Shown here: piece by piece, positions 23,661 through 32,464 of the stretch | How the letters are laid out: every line of letters starts with the position of its first letter | Numbering within the stretch: position 1 is the stretch's first letter | Source: Vreelandella lutescens | Lineage (GTDB): Bacteria > Pseudomonadota > Gammaproteobacteria > Pseudomonadales > Halomonadaceae | Assembly: GCF_014640815.1 (NCBI RefSeq) | Contig: NZ_BMHM01000007.1 | Coordinates: forward strand, 29,673-93,672 | Reading direction: 5' to 3' | DNA: 64,000 nt | Notes under the pieces: generated by a model | Told to the model about the DNA's origin: nothing | Databases searched by the model: none | Seen by the model: only the letters and a program-made list of their open reading frames with translations | Translations under genes and position numbers: made by a program

Positions 23661-25160
23661 ATGGCTACAGGTGTTTGGATTAGCTTATTTGGTTACTTTG
23701 CGCTCATGATCGCCATTGGCGTTTATGCCATGCGCAAATCAACGTCTTCTTCCGAAGACTACATGCTGGGTGGCCGTACCCTCAGCCCACAAGTAGCCGC
23801 TCTTTCAGCGGGTGCGTCGGATATGAGCGGCTGGCTGTTGCTCGGCTTACCGGGGGCGATGTTCGTCTCTGGCCTAGGATCTGCCTGGATCGGTATTGGT
23901 CTACTGGTAGGTGCATTCTTTAACTGGCTGTTAGTGGCACCGCGCCTACGTGAACAAACCATTCACTACGGCAATGCCATTACCATTCCGGCCTTTTTGG
24001 CTAACCGCTTCCCGACTCGTGCGCTGTCGCTTCGCACGGTCTCAGCGATCGTGATCGTCATCTTTTTCGCGGTCTATACCGCGTCAGGCCTCGTCGCGGG
24101 CGGCAAGCTGTTTGAAAGTGCGTTCACCGGCGTCTATAACTTTGGCGATATGAGCAACTACGCCATGGGCGTTATCATCACCTTGGGTGTCGTACTTATC
24201 TACACCGTGGTGGGCGGCTTTTTGGCCGTGAGCATGACCGACTTCGTGCAGGGCTGCATCATGATGCTGGCACTGATCATCATGCCAGCAGTCGTGCTGT
24301 TTGGTGAAGGCGGCGGCGGTTTCTCTCAAGCTTCCGAAACGCTTAATAGCGTTGACCCCACCCTGCTCTCCTGGACAACGGGCTTGACCTTTATCGGCTG
24401 GCTGTCAGCGGTCACATGGGGCCTTGGCTATTTTGGCCAGCCGCATATCATTGTGCGTTTTATGGCCATCCGTTCGCAGAAGGATGTACCCATGGCGCGC
24501 AACATTGGCATGGGCTGGATGCTGGTATCACTCATTGGGGCGGTGTCTCTAGGCTTAGCAGGTCGGGCCTTCGCTGTACGCAATGGCCTTGACGTTCAGG
24601 ATCCAGAAACCATCTTTATCATTCTGGCCAACCTGCTCTTCCATCCGTTGATTACCGGCTTCCTGTATGCAGCCTTGCTGGCCGCCATCATGAGCACCAT
24701 CTCTAGCCAGCTGCTAGTGTCTTCCTCATCGCTGACAGAAGATTTCTACCGCTTGTTTTTGCACAAAAATGCCACCGAGCAGCAGTGTGTAGCGGTAGGC
24801 CGCGTATGCGTAGTGCTGGTCGGTATTGTGGCAGCCTTTATTGCCTCTGACGAAAACTCCCAGGTGCTGGGACTGGTCAGTAACGCCTGGGCAGGCTTTG
24901 GCGCTGCCTTCGGCCCGCTGATCATCTTGTCGCTGATGTGGCCGCGCACCAACGGTGCTGGCGCGCTAGCCGGTATGGTAGTCGGTGCTGTTACCGTGAT
25001 GATCTGGATCACCCTGGGCTGGAATGGCTCCTTCATGGGTGGACCAGGCATTTACGAAATCATCCCTGGCTTCATCGCTTCCTTCATTGCCATTCTGGTC
25101 GTGAGCAGCATGACCGCCGACGCGGGTGAATATAAGCATATTGACCGCAAAGAAGCGTAA
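23661..25160 (+). CDS. putP: sodium/proline symporter
   Basis: 499 residues with about 13 membrane helices of the sodium:solute symporter family. PutP hallmarks are visible: SSEDYMLGGRTLSPQVAALSAGASDMSGWLLLGLPGAMFVSG near the N terminus, and GLGYFGQPHIIVRFMAI. It imports proline with Na+ across the inner membrane and pairs with putA. ATG 23661 has GGAG 7 bases upstream. A terminator follows 20 bases after the stop. Confidence 0.95.
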   Translation: MATGVWISLFGYFALMIAIGVYAMRKSTSSSEDYMLGGRTLSPQVAALSAGASDMSGWLLLGLPGAMFVSGLGSAWIGIGLLVGAFFNWLLVAPRLREQTIHYGNAITIPAFLANRFPTRALSLRTVSAIVIVIFFAVYTASGLVAGGKLFESAFTGVYNFGDMSNYAMGVIITLGVVLIYTVVGGFLAVSMTDFVQGCIMMLALIIMPAVVLFGEGGGGFSQASETLNSVDPTLLSWTTGLTFIGWLSAVTWGLGYFGQPHIIVRFMAIRSQKDVPMARNIGMGWMLVSLIGAVSLGLAGRAFAVRNGLDVQDPETIFIILANLLFHPLITGFLYAALLAAIMSTISSQLLVSSSSLTEDFYRLFLHKNATEQQCVAVGRVCVVLVGIVAAFIASDENSQVLGLVSNAWAGFGAAFGPLIILSLMWPRTNGAGALAGMVVGAVTVMIWITLGWNGSFMGGPGIYEIIPGFIASFIAILVVSSMTADAGEYKHIDRKEA

Positions 25161-25179
25161 TACAACGGCGTGATGCAAA

Positions 25180-25214
25180 GGGCTCAGCGGAGAAATACCG
25201 CTGAGCCCTTTTTT
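25180..25214 (+). terminator. intrinsic terminator after putP
   Basis: Perfect 11-bp stem GGGCTCAGCGG/CCGCTGAGCCC, 7-base loop, then six T. Confidence 0.92.
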
Positions 25215-25369
25215 ATGCGCGGCCTTCCTCGTGTTTTCTAATCATCTGAATCGCAGGGCTACCACCTATTGCCCCAGGTCAATAATGCCCACTCTTTGGC
25301 TCGGTACACTGGATGCATGGTTGTTCACTGCAACCTTTTCCCATCACGTTATCGGTCAGGAGCGACGCT

Positions 25370-25996
25370 ATGCGCCTTTTATCACTACCCACCCTACTCG
25401 CCACTGGGCTTGCCGCTGCCACCTTGGCAGCCAGCAGCCAAGCCATTGCTTATGGCGCAGGCGATTTCTTTACCCGCGTGGGCGTTGCCAAAGTGGCACC
25501 GAAAAGCGACAACGGCTCGCTAGCAGGCGGTGCCTTCGCGGTAGACGTTCAGGATAAAACCGACTTCGCTTTCACCCTGGGCTACCGCTTCCATGACAAA
25601 GTGGGTGTCGAACTGCTGGCTGCCCTCCCTTTTGAACATGACATAGCGCTCAACGGTGACAACTTAGCCTCAACAAAGCACCTGCCGCCCACCTTAACAC
25701 TGCAGTACTACCCCCTCGGCGGCACTGCCTCACAAGTACAACCCTATGTGGGCGCGGGTATTAATTACACCCGTTTTTCTGATGAGAGCTTAGCCATTGG
25801 CGAACTTGAGCTAGACGACTCCTGGGGTGCCGCCGCCCAGGTGGGCGTTGATTTACTGATTGATGACCGCTGGGCACTTAATGCCGCTGCTTGGTATTTA
25901 GATATTGATACCGATGCCACGATCAATGGTGCAGCCGCTGGCACCGTTGCGATTGACCCTTTGATCGTCATGGCAGGCTTGAGTTACCGCTTCTAG
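25370..25996 (+). CDS. ompW: OmpW-family outer membrane protein
   Basis: 208 residues. A signal peptide (MRLLSLPTLLATGLAAATLAASSQAIA) precedes YGAGDFFTRVGVAKVAPKSD, which is the OmpW start. The remainder has alternating beta strands ending in a C-terminal Phe (VMAGLSYRF), as expected of an eight-stranded barrel. OmpW forms a narrow hydrophobic channel and is often responsive to salt or oxidative stress. ATG 25370 has AGGAG 8 bases upstream; upstream in-frame ATGs lack a signal-like start. Confidence 0.9.
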   Translation: MRLLSLPTLLATGLAAATLAASSQAIAYGAGDFFTRVGVAKVAPKSDNGSLAGGAFAVDVQDKTDFAFTLGYRFHDKVGVELLAALPFEHDIALNGDNLASTKHLPPTLTLQYYPLGGTASQVQPYVGAGINYTRFSDESLAIGELELDDSWGAAAQVGVDLLIDDRWALNAAAWYLDIDTDATINGAAAGTVAIDPLIVMAGLSYRF

Positions 25997-26040
25997 CCCC
26001 TACTCTTAACCCCTACTATTCTTAGCCCTTACTCTCGCTC

Positions 26041-26082
26041 ATACAACAATGCCCAGTGCTCACGCCCTGGGCATTGTTGTAT
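26041..26082. terminator. bidirectional terminator with a 16-bp stem
   Basis: ATACAACAATGCCCAG (26041-26056) pairs perfectly with 26067-26082 around a 10-base loop. It lies between the convergent ompW and yqcC-like genes. T residues are interspersed rather than in a pure run, so its efficiency is uncertain. Confidence 0.65.
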
Positions 26083-26104
26083 GGCCACACCTCAACGGCG
26101 TTGA

Positions 26105-26437
26105 TTAATTCTCGGTAACCAACTTGTCGACGCGCTCCACGGCTCTCACTACCAGCAGCTGGTCGCTTGCTCGCACTTTCTCCTGCATCAAATACGCCGC
26201 CATCGCGGGGGCAACGTCACATTTGGCGGGCAGCTCAGCGTCCGCATCAATGAGCGCATTCAGACGGGCAACAAAAACGTAGCGCACCCACTGGGGCAAC
26301 GACATCGTATCGATACAAAAAGGCTGCTGGCTGGCAAAAGCAGCCGCTTCCGGGGTGGGCGTACGCCACAGATCGGCGGCCTTCATGGCGGCTTCAAGCT
26401 CAAGAAGCGCGGTTTGAAGCTGTTGATGGACGCTCAT
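26105..26437 (-). CDS. YqcC-family protein (DUF446)
   Basis: 110 residues, helical. The signature FCIDTMSLPQWVRYVFVARLNALIDADAELPAKCDVAPAMAAYL is typical of YqcC. The family often sits beside tRNA-modification genes in enterics, but its role is not known. ATG 26437 has AAGG upstream, while GTG two codons earlier overlaps that site. Confidence 0.85.
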   Translation of the reverse strand: MSVHQQLQTALLELEAAMKAADLWRTPTPEAAAFASQQPFCIDTMSLPQWVRYVFVARLNALIDADAELPAKCDVAPAMAAYLMQEKVRASDQLLVVRAVERVDKLVTEN

Positions 26438-26471
26438 AAACACCTTATTGATTGGTCATAGTGAGCGTTCA

Positions 26472-26564
26472 TTATCCCAACTCTGTGGGTAAGTTGCCAC
26501 TCACAGGCGTGCTCAATGAAGTTATTCACCGATTCACAGAAAACCTGCAAGAGGCTGTGGATAA
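26472..26564. promoter_or_regulatory. cluster of DnaA-box-like sites
   Basis: The 285-base gap between the yqcC-like and DUF3549 genes holds a perfect DnaA box (TTATCCACA read on the minus strand, 26556-26564), a one-mismatch box TTATTCACC (26522-26530) and a weaker TTATCCCAA (26472-26480). It is too sparse for an origin. Nothing else is visible in this gap. Confidence 0.35.
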
Positions 26565-26722
26565 ACTATGGAAAGGTGTCGCCACCGCTAGTCTCACGTG
26601 GCTTACGCAAAGTTGCTCAATTTTTAACCACTTAGGCAATAAAGCATGGATTAATCAGCGGTTGCGGCTGACAGTGGCAAAGCAGCAAGGTAGAGTGCAG
26701 GCTTGAAATGCGGAAGGATGTC

Positions 26723-27775
26723 ATGCAACCAATTAACACCCTTGATGAGTTTTTTACACGCAGCGGCGCTGAGGTGTCGCTTTACCATATGGGGCGCAGA
26801 GTCACTGCCTGCTCCAGGGAAACGTTGCGCGCGTTTGAAAACGCTGAACAGGCCTGGCCAGAACCTTGGCAAGGCCAAGCACGCCTGGGCATCGTCTTTC
26901 GCCTGGGGGCAATGGAAGAGCCTGCTATCTGGTTTTTAGCACTACCGCTGGATGAGCAGGGCATGCTGTCGCCCGCTCAACGAGATGGTTTTATCAACCG
27001 TTTGCTTGAAACGCTAGGGCGCAATGCGGCGGCGTCCGACCCAAATGCGCTCAGCGGCACAGAAACAGCAGACGTAGACCATTTAATGAAGGATAATCCG
27101 CTGGCCTTTACGCCTGATATTACCTTTCAGGCTATGCTCAATGCTCGAGCTACCCATTCCAGTGGTTTGCCCGCCAGCCAGCATCTAGAGCCTGTAGAAG
27201 CTTACTTAAGCAGCCAACAGGAAATCGACTGGCAAGCGCTTGGGCTGCAGGGCATTGCAGATTATGTCGTCCGTTTAGACACACCGACAGCCGATGCGCT
27301 GGCAATGCGTCTTGCCGATCTGCCAACAAGCGTTCTTCACTCGCTCTGCTACTGTCTTGAACATCAGGCGCTTTCTGAAGCTCTGGTAGAGGCATTGCGG
27401 GCACGAGGCGAGCAGGCTGCTAGTCGCGGTGATTTAGAGACACTGTGTGCCTGCGTGCGAGCAGTCGGCAGTTCTCCTGCGGCATTGGCTGGCGACTGGT
27501 ACACCAACTTGCTAAACGACCCTGCTGCCTGCGGACCCGATTTAATGGCTGCCATCGCCGGTCGCGGCTGGCCGTTACTGGAAGATGCCGAGCGCTTACC
27601 ACTATTTTTACAACGGTTGGCAGAGGATGAGCGCAGCCACTTTGCCGCCGTTGTGCGGGATATTGCGTTGATTCCTCGACTGCGCCTACCCGTTATGCTG
27701 ACCCTGCGTGATGCCGCGGCAGGCTCAGCCATTCAAGTACGTTTGTCGTCCATGCAGCCCCACCCAAAGGGCTAG
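26723..27775 (+). CDS. DUF3549 family protein
   Basis: 350 residues, soluble, no signal or membrane segment. I recognise the DUF3549 pattern (INTLDEFFTRSGAEVSLYHMGRRVTACSRETLRAFEN...ARLGIVFRLG...PAIWFLALPLDEQGMLSPAQRDGFINRLLETLG), followed by an all-helical C-terminal half resembling repeats. The function is unknown. ATG 26723 has AAGGA 4 bases upstream. It precedes the protease/rimK pair on the same strand; a functional link is unproven. Confidence 0.8.
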   Translation: MQPINTLDEFFTRSGAEVSLYHMGRRVTACSRETLRAFENAEQAWPEPWQGQARLGIVFRLGAMEEPAIWFLALPLDEQGMLSPAQRDGFINRLLETLGRNAAASDPNALSGTETADVDHLMKDNPLAFTPDITFQAMLNARATHSSGLPASQHLEPVEAYLSSQQEIDWQALGLQGIADYVVRLDTPTADALAMRLADLPTSVLHSLCYCLEHQALSEALVEALRARGEQAASRGDLETLCACVRAVGSSPAALAGDWYTNLLNDPAACGPDLMAAIAGRGWPLLEDAERLPLFLQRLAEDERSHFAAVVRDIALIPRLRLPVMLTLRDAAAGSAIQVRLSSMQPHPKG

Positions 27776-27827
27776 CGGGAACCGTCATCACTATGTCTTG
27801 TTTCTCTTATACCGTCAGGAGTGCGCT

Positions 27828-28268
27828 GTGAAGGAATTACCCTATCAGGCCAAAGCTGTCATCGGCCGCCGTGAAATGGTGACGTTACCTGAGCTAGGGC
27901 TTCACCTTTGCTGCAAAGCCGATACGGGCGCGCGCACATCGGCGCTTCACGCCGAAGAAATTGAAACCCATGAAGATGCCGACGGGCAGCTGTGGGTGAG
28001 CTTTCTGACCCATAGCGGCGGGCCAGAAAGCCCTGCTCACCGCTATCGCCTGCATTTGCATGACCGCCGGCGCGTCACCAGCTCGAACGGGCACAGCGAG
28101 TGGCGCTATGTCATTCGCACCCCGATGCTACTGGGCGAACTGAATTTTCCGGTTGAACTCACCTTGACCGACCGTAGCAATATGCGTCACGCGATGCTGC
28201 TTGGCAGGCGGGCTATGCGCCGCTTGCTGGTAGCCCCCGGCGCTGCATTTTTGCACGGCGAGCCTTAA
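27828..28268 (+). CDS. retropepsin-like aspartic protease beside rimK
   Basis: 146 residues. The aspartic protease motif appears as KADTGARTSALHAEEIE, then a strand pair, and LLGRRAMRRLLVAPGAAF near the C terminus. This family (formerly DUF785, RimB/RloA2-like) is commonly paired with RimK-type ATP-grasp ligases and is annotated as an ATP-dependent zinc protease, though the fold is retropepsin. The GTG start at 27828 has AGGAG 6 bases upstream. It is followed by rimK after 40 bases, so the pair likely add and trim glutamate tails. Confidence 0.88.
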   Translation: MKELPYQAKAVIGRREMVTLPELGLHLCCKADTGARTSALHAEEIETHEDADGQLWVSFLTHSGGPESPAHRYRLHLHDRRRVTSSNGHSEWRYVIRTPMLLGELNFPVELTLTDRSNMRHAMLLGRRAMRRLLVAPGAAFLHGEP

Positions 28269-28308
28269 ACACATTTAAACGACGACCCTTTTTGGCCCGG
28301 AGCCCTGC

Positions 28309-29217
28309 ATGCATATTGCGCTACTTTCTCGTAATCGTAACCTCTACTCGACGCGCCGACTGGTAGAAGCCGCCGAACAGCGTGGCCATACCGCCCGCGT
28401 GGTAGATACGCTGCGCTGCTACATGAGCATCGCATCACACCACCCCTCTATTCACTACAAAGGCGCAGAGATTGAGCCATTTGATGCGGTGATTCCACGT
28501 ATTGGCGCATCGGTGACTTTCTATGGCTGTGCGGTGCTGCGCCAGTTTGAAATGATGGGCACCTATGTCATTAACGACTCGGTTGCGATCACTCGCTCCC
28601 GGGACAAACTGCGCTCTTTGCAGCTGCTGTCGCGTAAAGGGTTAGGCTTGCCGATTACCGGTTTTGCCCACTCCCCTGATGATATTCCCGACCTGATCAC
28701 CATGGTGAAAGGCGCGCCGCTGGTCATTAAATTGCTTGAAGGCACCCAAGGCATTGGCGTAGTGCTGGCAGAAACCAACCAAGCAGCCGAGTCTGTGATT
28801 CAAGCCTTTATGGGCATGAAGGCCAATATCATGGTCCAGGAGTACATCACAGAAGCCCGCGGCGCCGACATCCGCTGCTTTGTGATTGGCGATAAAGTCG
28901 TGGCCTCTATGAAGCGTCAGGCTGCCGATGGCGAGTTCCGCTCGAACCTCCACCGTGGCGGTACTGCCAGCGTGATCCGTATTACGCCGGAAGAGCGCTC
29001 CACGGCTATTCGTGCAGCGAAAGCCATGGGACTCAGCGTAGCGGGCGTTGATTTGCTGCGCTCTAACCACGGCCCGGTGATTATGGAAGTCAACTCATCG
29101 CCAGGTTTACAGGGCATTGAGAACGCCACGGGTAAAGATATCGCAGGCATGATCATTGAGCATATTGAAAAGAACGCTGTCCCTGCGCGCAAAGCCCCCC
29201 CCAAGCCTAAAGGCTAA
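28309..29217 (+). CDS. rimK: ribosomal protein S6--L-glutamate ligase
   Basis: 302 residues, full length. ATP-grasp ligase that adds glutamate residues to the C terminus of ribosomal protein S6. Visible: [24 protein letters not shown], the ATP-binding [31 protein letters not shown], and the metal-binding [14 protein letters not shown]. It forms an operon with the upstream protease gene. Confidence 0.93.
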   Translation: MHIALLSRNRNLYSTRRLVEAAEQRGHTARVVDTLRCYMSIASHHPSIHYKGAEIEPFDAVIPRIGASVTFYGCAVLRQFEMMGTYVINDSVAITRSRDKLRSLQLLSRKGLGLPITGFAHSPDDIPDLITMVKGAPLVIKLLEGTQGIGVVLAETNQAAESVIQAFMGMKANIMVQEYITEARGADIRCFVIGDKVVASMKRQAADGEFRSNLHRGGTASVIRITPEERSTAIRAAKAMGLSVAGVDLLRSNHGPVIMEVNSSPGLQGIENATGKDIAGMIIEHIEKNAVPARKAPPKPKG

Positions 29218-29245
29218 CGGGTAAATGTAAAAATAATCCGCATTA

Positions 29246-29272
29246 GGGGTGGCAAATCAACGCTGCCACCCC
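29246..29272 (+). other. hairpin after rimK
   Basis: GGGGTGGCA/TGCCACCCC, 9-bp perfect stem with a 9-base loop, between rimK and the next gene. No T run follows, so it may be a weak terminator or an mRNA-stabilising element. Confidence 0.45.
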
Positions 29273-29305
29273 CACAATCTGCGTCACCGAAGGAGGTAGA
29301 CGCTC

Positions 29306-29752
29306 ATGTTTCTCGACAATCGCCAAGTGGCGATGGACAGCGTTCTGGAAGCGCTGGCCGATAGCATTGATTATTTCCAGGACAATATCGAACGCCTGCG
29401 CCCCTCGCTGCGTGATGCACTGAAACCGCATTATACTGAGCGATTGAAGCAGATGCGTCAGTTGCAGGAGCTTGCCCGTGCACATTTGAAAATGCTGCCT
29501 CGGGATGCTGACGTTGAGCGGGATGACTTTTTATGGCTTTGGAGCCGTTTAAAAAGCTTTGTTGGTAACGATAGTCAGGTCTTAATTAACGAGCTGTTGG
29601 AACAAGAGCGTGTATTAATGCAAGCCCTCTCTACCCTGTTCACTCATCCACTGCCCGACCCCATCGAACCCGTCGTGGACGAGTGCATGCAAGGCTGCCG
29701 CAAGTTGATTCGTGAGCTGTATAGCTTACAAAAGCGTAAACCCCGGCGTTAA
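29306..29752 (+). CDS. hypothetical helical protein
   Basis: 148 residues, predicted all-helical with four amphipathic stretches, few aromatic residues, and a basic tail (QKRKPRR). The pattern (ALADSIDYFQDNIERLRPSLRDALKPHYTERLKQMRQLQELARAHL...LLEQERVLMQALSTLF) would suit a four-helix bundle of the ferritin-like DUF2383 sort, but I cannot assign it. An excellent AAGGAGG lies upstream. Its stop overlaps the sanA stop by 4 bases, tail to tail. Confidence 0.7.
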   Translation: MFLDNRQVAMDSVLEALADSIDYFQDNIERLRPSLRDALKPHYTERLKQMRQLQELARAHLKMLPRDADVERDDFLWLWSRLKSFVGNDSQVLINELLEQERVLMQALSTLFTHPLPDPIEPVVDECMQGCRKLIRELYSLQKRKPRR

Positions 29753-30588
29753 TTCTGGTCACTGTTGCTAGGGGATAAACGCTCACGTTCTTCCCCTTCA
29801 GTTTCTACAACAGCTTGCTGCCTTACCTGCAGCAACAACAGAGCAGCGTCGACATTGACGGTCGTTTCCAGTGTGCCTTCTTCGCTGCTCTCACTATCCC
29901 CCGCATTACGATCACTCTCTTGACGATGTAGCCTGATAGGCTCAGCGGGGCCCAGAAAGTAAGGCTCCCTCCCCCATAGGTAGAGATCCCCTAGCGTGGC
30001 AATGCGCGCGACCCATTCACGCATCCTAAGCCGCCACTCGTCTGCCGCAGGCTGCTCTTCCGCGATACAGCCTGTCACATCCATACCCAGCGCCCGACCA
30101 ATAAAGATTGCTCGAGGCAAATGCCAGCTTTGGGTAACCAACAGCGCTTCATCCAACTGAAACACATCTCGGGCACGCACCATCGTGTCATAGGTGCTGA
30201 AACCGGCAAAATCCATTGTCAGCTGCTCTGCAGGCACCCCTCGACGATACAGGTCACGCCACATGGCACGTGGCTCGTTATAAGCTTGCGTGCGATTATC
30301 GCCTGAGATGAGCAGGTGCTGCACACGCTGGTCGGCAACGAGCCGGGCAGACGTTCGCATGCGGGCATGAAAGTGAGGGTTACGCAGACCACTGCGCGTC
30401 CAGTGAGAGGTTCCGAAGACAATCGCCACATCTGTCGGCCGACACTGCGCCCAATGACCGTCGATATAGCGCGAGGTGCTCGCAAGCACCCATAAATTAC
30501 CGGCTATAAACAGCAATGTCGCCAGCAGCAGCAAAGCTCCTAGCGACATTAGTAAACGCTTTATCCAACGTAATAACAGGCTGTGCAT
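29749..30588 (-). CDS. sanA: SanA-like envelope protein (DUF218)
   Basis: 279 residues. One N-terminal membrane helix (about residues 10-35) precedes a periplasmic DUF218 domain (DVAIVFGTSHWTRSGLRNPHFHARMRTSARLVADQRVQHLLISGDN...YNEPRAMWRDLYRRGVP...QSWHLPRAIFIGRALGMDV). In E. coli SanA supports the vancomycin barrier at high temperature. The C-terminal ~50 residues are an extra acidic, Gln-rich tail. It starts 18 bases upstream of, and faces away from, the SUF operon end. Confidence 0.85.
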   Translation of the reverse strand: MHSLLLRWIKRLLMSLGALLLLATLLFIAGNLWVLASTSRYIDGHWAQCRPTDVAIVFGTSHWTRSGLRNPHFHARMRTSARLVADQRVQHLLISGDNRTQAYNEPRAMWRDLYRRGVPAEQLTMDFAGFSTYDTMVRARDVFQLDEALLVTQSWHLPRAIFIGRALGMDVTGCIAEEQPAADEWRLRMREWVARIATLGDLYLWGREPYFLGPAEPIRLHRQESDRNAGDSESSEEGTLETTVNVDAALLLLQVRQQAVVETEGEERERLSPSNSDQN

Positions 30589-30606
30589 CCAGCTCCCCAG
30601 CAGGGG

Positions 30607-31176
30607 TTAGAACATGCCGAGCTCAAGCTTGGCTTCGTCGCTCATCATGTCACGACTCCAGGGCGGGCTAAAGACAATTTCGGTATGCACCTTATTGATT
30701 TGCGGTGCTCCCAAAATCTTATTGCGCGCGTCAGCCGCAATCACGTCGCCCATACCACAGCCTGGCGCGGTCAGCGTCATACGGATAGTGACCATGCGCT
30801 CGCCACTAATCAAGCGCTCAATCCGGCAGCCGTACACCAGCCCTAAATCGACGATATTCACCGGAATTTCCGGGTCAAAGCAGGTGCGCAGCTGATCCCA
30901 GACAAACTGCTCAATCTCTTCTTCGCTGGCACTTTCTGACAGTGTCGGACGCGGCAAGGATTCAAGCCCCAATGCATCAAGGTTACGCCCTTCAATCAGG
31001 TATAGACGCCCCTCAAAACCGACACTGACCGAGCTACCCTTGGCTTGCATCACGCTGACAATACTGTCTTCCGTCAGCGTGTCCGTTTTACCAAACGGAA
31101 TCGCGATGGCCTCTACATCCCGCTGGAGCGGGAGTTTTTGACCGCGCTCAAGACTCGCAATTTGCTCGATATCCAT
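30607..31176 (-). CDS. sufT: SufT-type Fe-S cluster assembly protein
   Basis: 189 residues. The C-terminal half is the DUF59/MIP18 domain (VWDQLRTCFDPEIPVNIVDLGLVYG...VTIRMTLTAPGCGMGDVIAADARNKI) with its conserved Cys. The N-terminal ~90 residues are the SufT-specific part. It helps Fe-S protein maturation. Last gene of the SUF operon, 8 bases after sufS. Confidence 0.92.
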   Translation of the reverse strand: MDIEQIASLERGQKLPLQRDVEAIAIPFGKTDTLTEDSIVSVMQAKGSSVSVGFEGRLYLIEGRNLDALGLESLPRPTLSESASEEEIEQFVWDQLRTCFDPEIPVNIVDLGLVYGCRIERLISGERMVTIRMTLTAPGCGMGDVIAADARNKILGAPQINKVHTEIVFSPPWSRDMMSDEAKLELGMF

Positions 31177-31184
31177 AGATGTCC

Positions 31185-32450
31185 TTAGCGTACCATTCCA
31201 ATCACGCGGTTGAGCGCTGCCACAAACGTGTCTACTTCATCAAGGGTATTGTACGCAGCAAACGATGCGCGGCAGGTTGCCTCAACGCCAAAGTGATGCA
31301 GCAGCGGCTGGGCGCAGTGGTGCCCCGTACGAATTGCCACACCCAACTGGTCAATCAGCAGGCCAATATCCTGTGAGTGAGCGCCTTCAACAACGAAGGA
31401 GAGCACGCCCGCTTTATGCGGCGCGGTGCCCAGTATCCGCAGGCCCTCGATGCCACTCACCGCTTGAGTCGCATGCTTTAACAACACGGCTTCCCACGCA
31501 CCAATCGCCTCAACGCCGACGCCTTCCATCCATTCAAGCGCGCGGCCCAGGGCAATCACTTCAGCAATGGCCGGGGTGCCCGCTTCAAACTTATGCGGAA
31601 TACCCGCAAAGGTGGTGCCTACATCAAAGGAGACGGTTTTGATCATCTCACCGCCACCCTGCCAAGGCGGCATGGCCTCTAACAACGCCTGCTTGCCATA
31701 CAGCACGCCGACGCCTGTCGGGCCGTACACTTTATGGCCTGAAAACGCGTAGAAATCAGCATCGATGGATTGAACGTCCACCTGCTGATGCGGCGTGGCC
31801 TGGGCACCATCCACCAAGATGAGCGCGCCGTGCTGATGCGCCAGCGCCGCCATCTCTTTCACGGGATTAATCGTGCCCAATGCGTTAGAGACGTGATTCA
31901 CCGCGACCAGCTTCGTGCGCTCACTCAAGAGCTCACGATACGCCTGCATATCGAGCGCACCGTGCGCATCCACCGGAATGACCTTGATCGTGAAACCACG
32001 TTCAGCCGCCAGCAGTTGCCAGGGAACGATGTTGGAGTGGTGCTCCAACATCGAGATCAGCACTTCGTCCCCGGCGCTCAGCTGGCTACGGCCCCAACTT
32101 TGAGCCACTAAATTGATCGCTTCAGTGGTGCCCCGCGTGAAGATGATTTGGCGGGCATCTTCGGCATTGAGAAACGCTTTAACACGATGGCGCGTGGCTT
32201 CAAAGGCAGCCGTCGCTTCATCGGCGAGCGTATGCAGGCCACGGTGAATATTGGCGTTGTAGCGCGAGTAGTAATCGCTAAACACCTCAATCACCTGCTG
32301 CGGCGTTTGGCTGGTGGCGGCATTATCCAAATACACCAGCGGCTTGCCGTGAACCTCACGATTCAAAATCGGAAAGTCGCGGCGCAGCGCTTCAACGTCA
32401 TACGCCGCAACGCTGCGCTCGGCAGGCTTCTCAATCACGCTATGGGGCAT
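31185..32450 (-). CDS. sufS: cysteine desulfurase SufS
   Basis: 421 residues. PLP enzyme of the group II type that takes sulfur from cysteine. The Schiff-base Lys240 is in FSGHKVYGPTG; the active Cys379 is in RTGHHCAQP. It would normally hand sulfur to SufE or SufU, but neither is encoded in this operon. AAGGAG precedes the ATG. It lies 14 bases after sufD. Confidence 0.95.
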   Translation of the reverse strand: MPHSVIEKPAERSVAAYDVEALRRDFPILNREVHGKPLVYLDNAATSQTPQQVIEVFSDYYSRYNANIHRGLHTLADEATAAFEATRHRVKAFLNAEDARQIIFTRGTTEAINLVAQSWGRSQLSAGDEVLISMLEHHSNIVPWQLLAAERGFTIKVIPVDAHGALDMQAYRELLSERTKLVAVNHVSNALGTINPVKEMAALAHQHGALILVDGAQATPHQQVDVQSIDADFYAFSGHKVYGPTGVGVLYGKQALLEAMPPWQGGGEMIKTVSFDVGTTFAGIPHKFEAGTPAIAEVIALGRALEWMEGVGVEAIGAWEAVLLKHATQAVSGIEGLRILGTAPHKAGVLSFVVEGAHSQDIGLLIDQLGVAIRTGHHCAQPLLHHFGVEATCRASFAAYNTLDEVDTFVAALNRVIGMVR

Positions 32451-32464
32451 CGATGACTCCTTGA

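Noticed and set aside
26472..26564. Possible replication origin
   Set aside because: Only one perfect DnaA box, no A+T-rich unwinding element, and no dnaA/dnaN neighbours.
26452..26706. 84-codon open frame in the gap before the DUF3549 gene
   Set aside because: No ribosome binding site or known motif, and the region holds DnaA-like boxes and a promoter-like composition.
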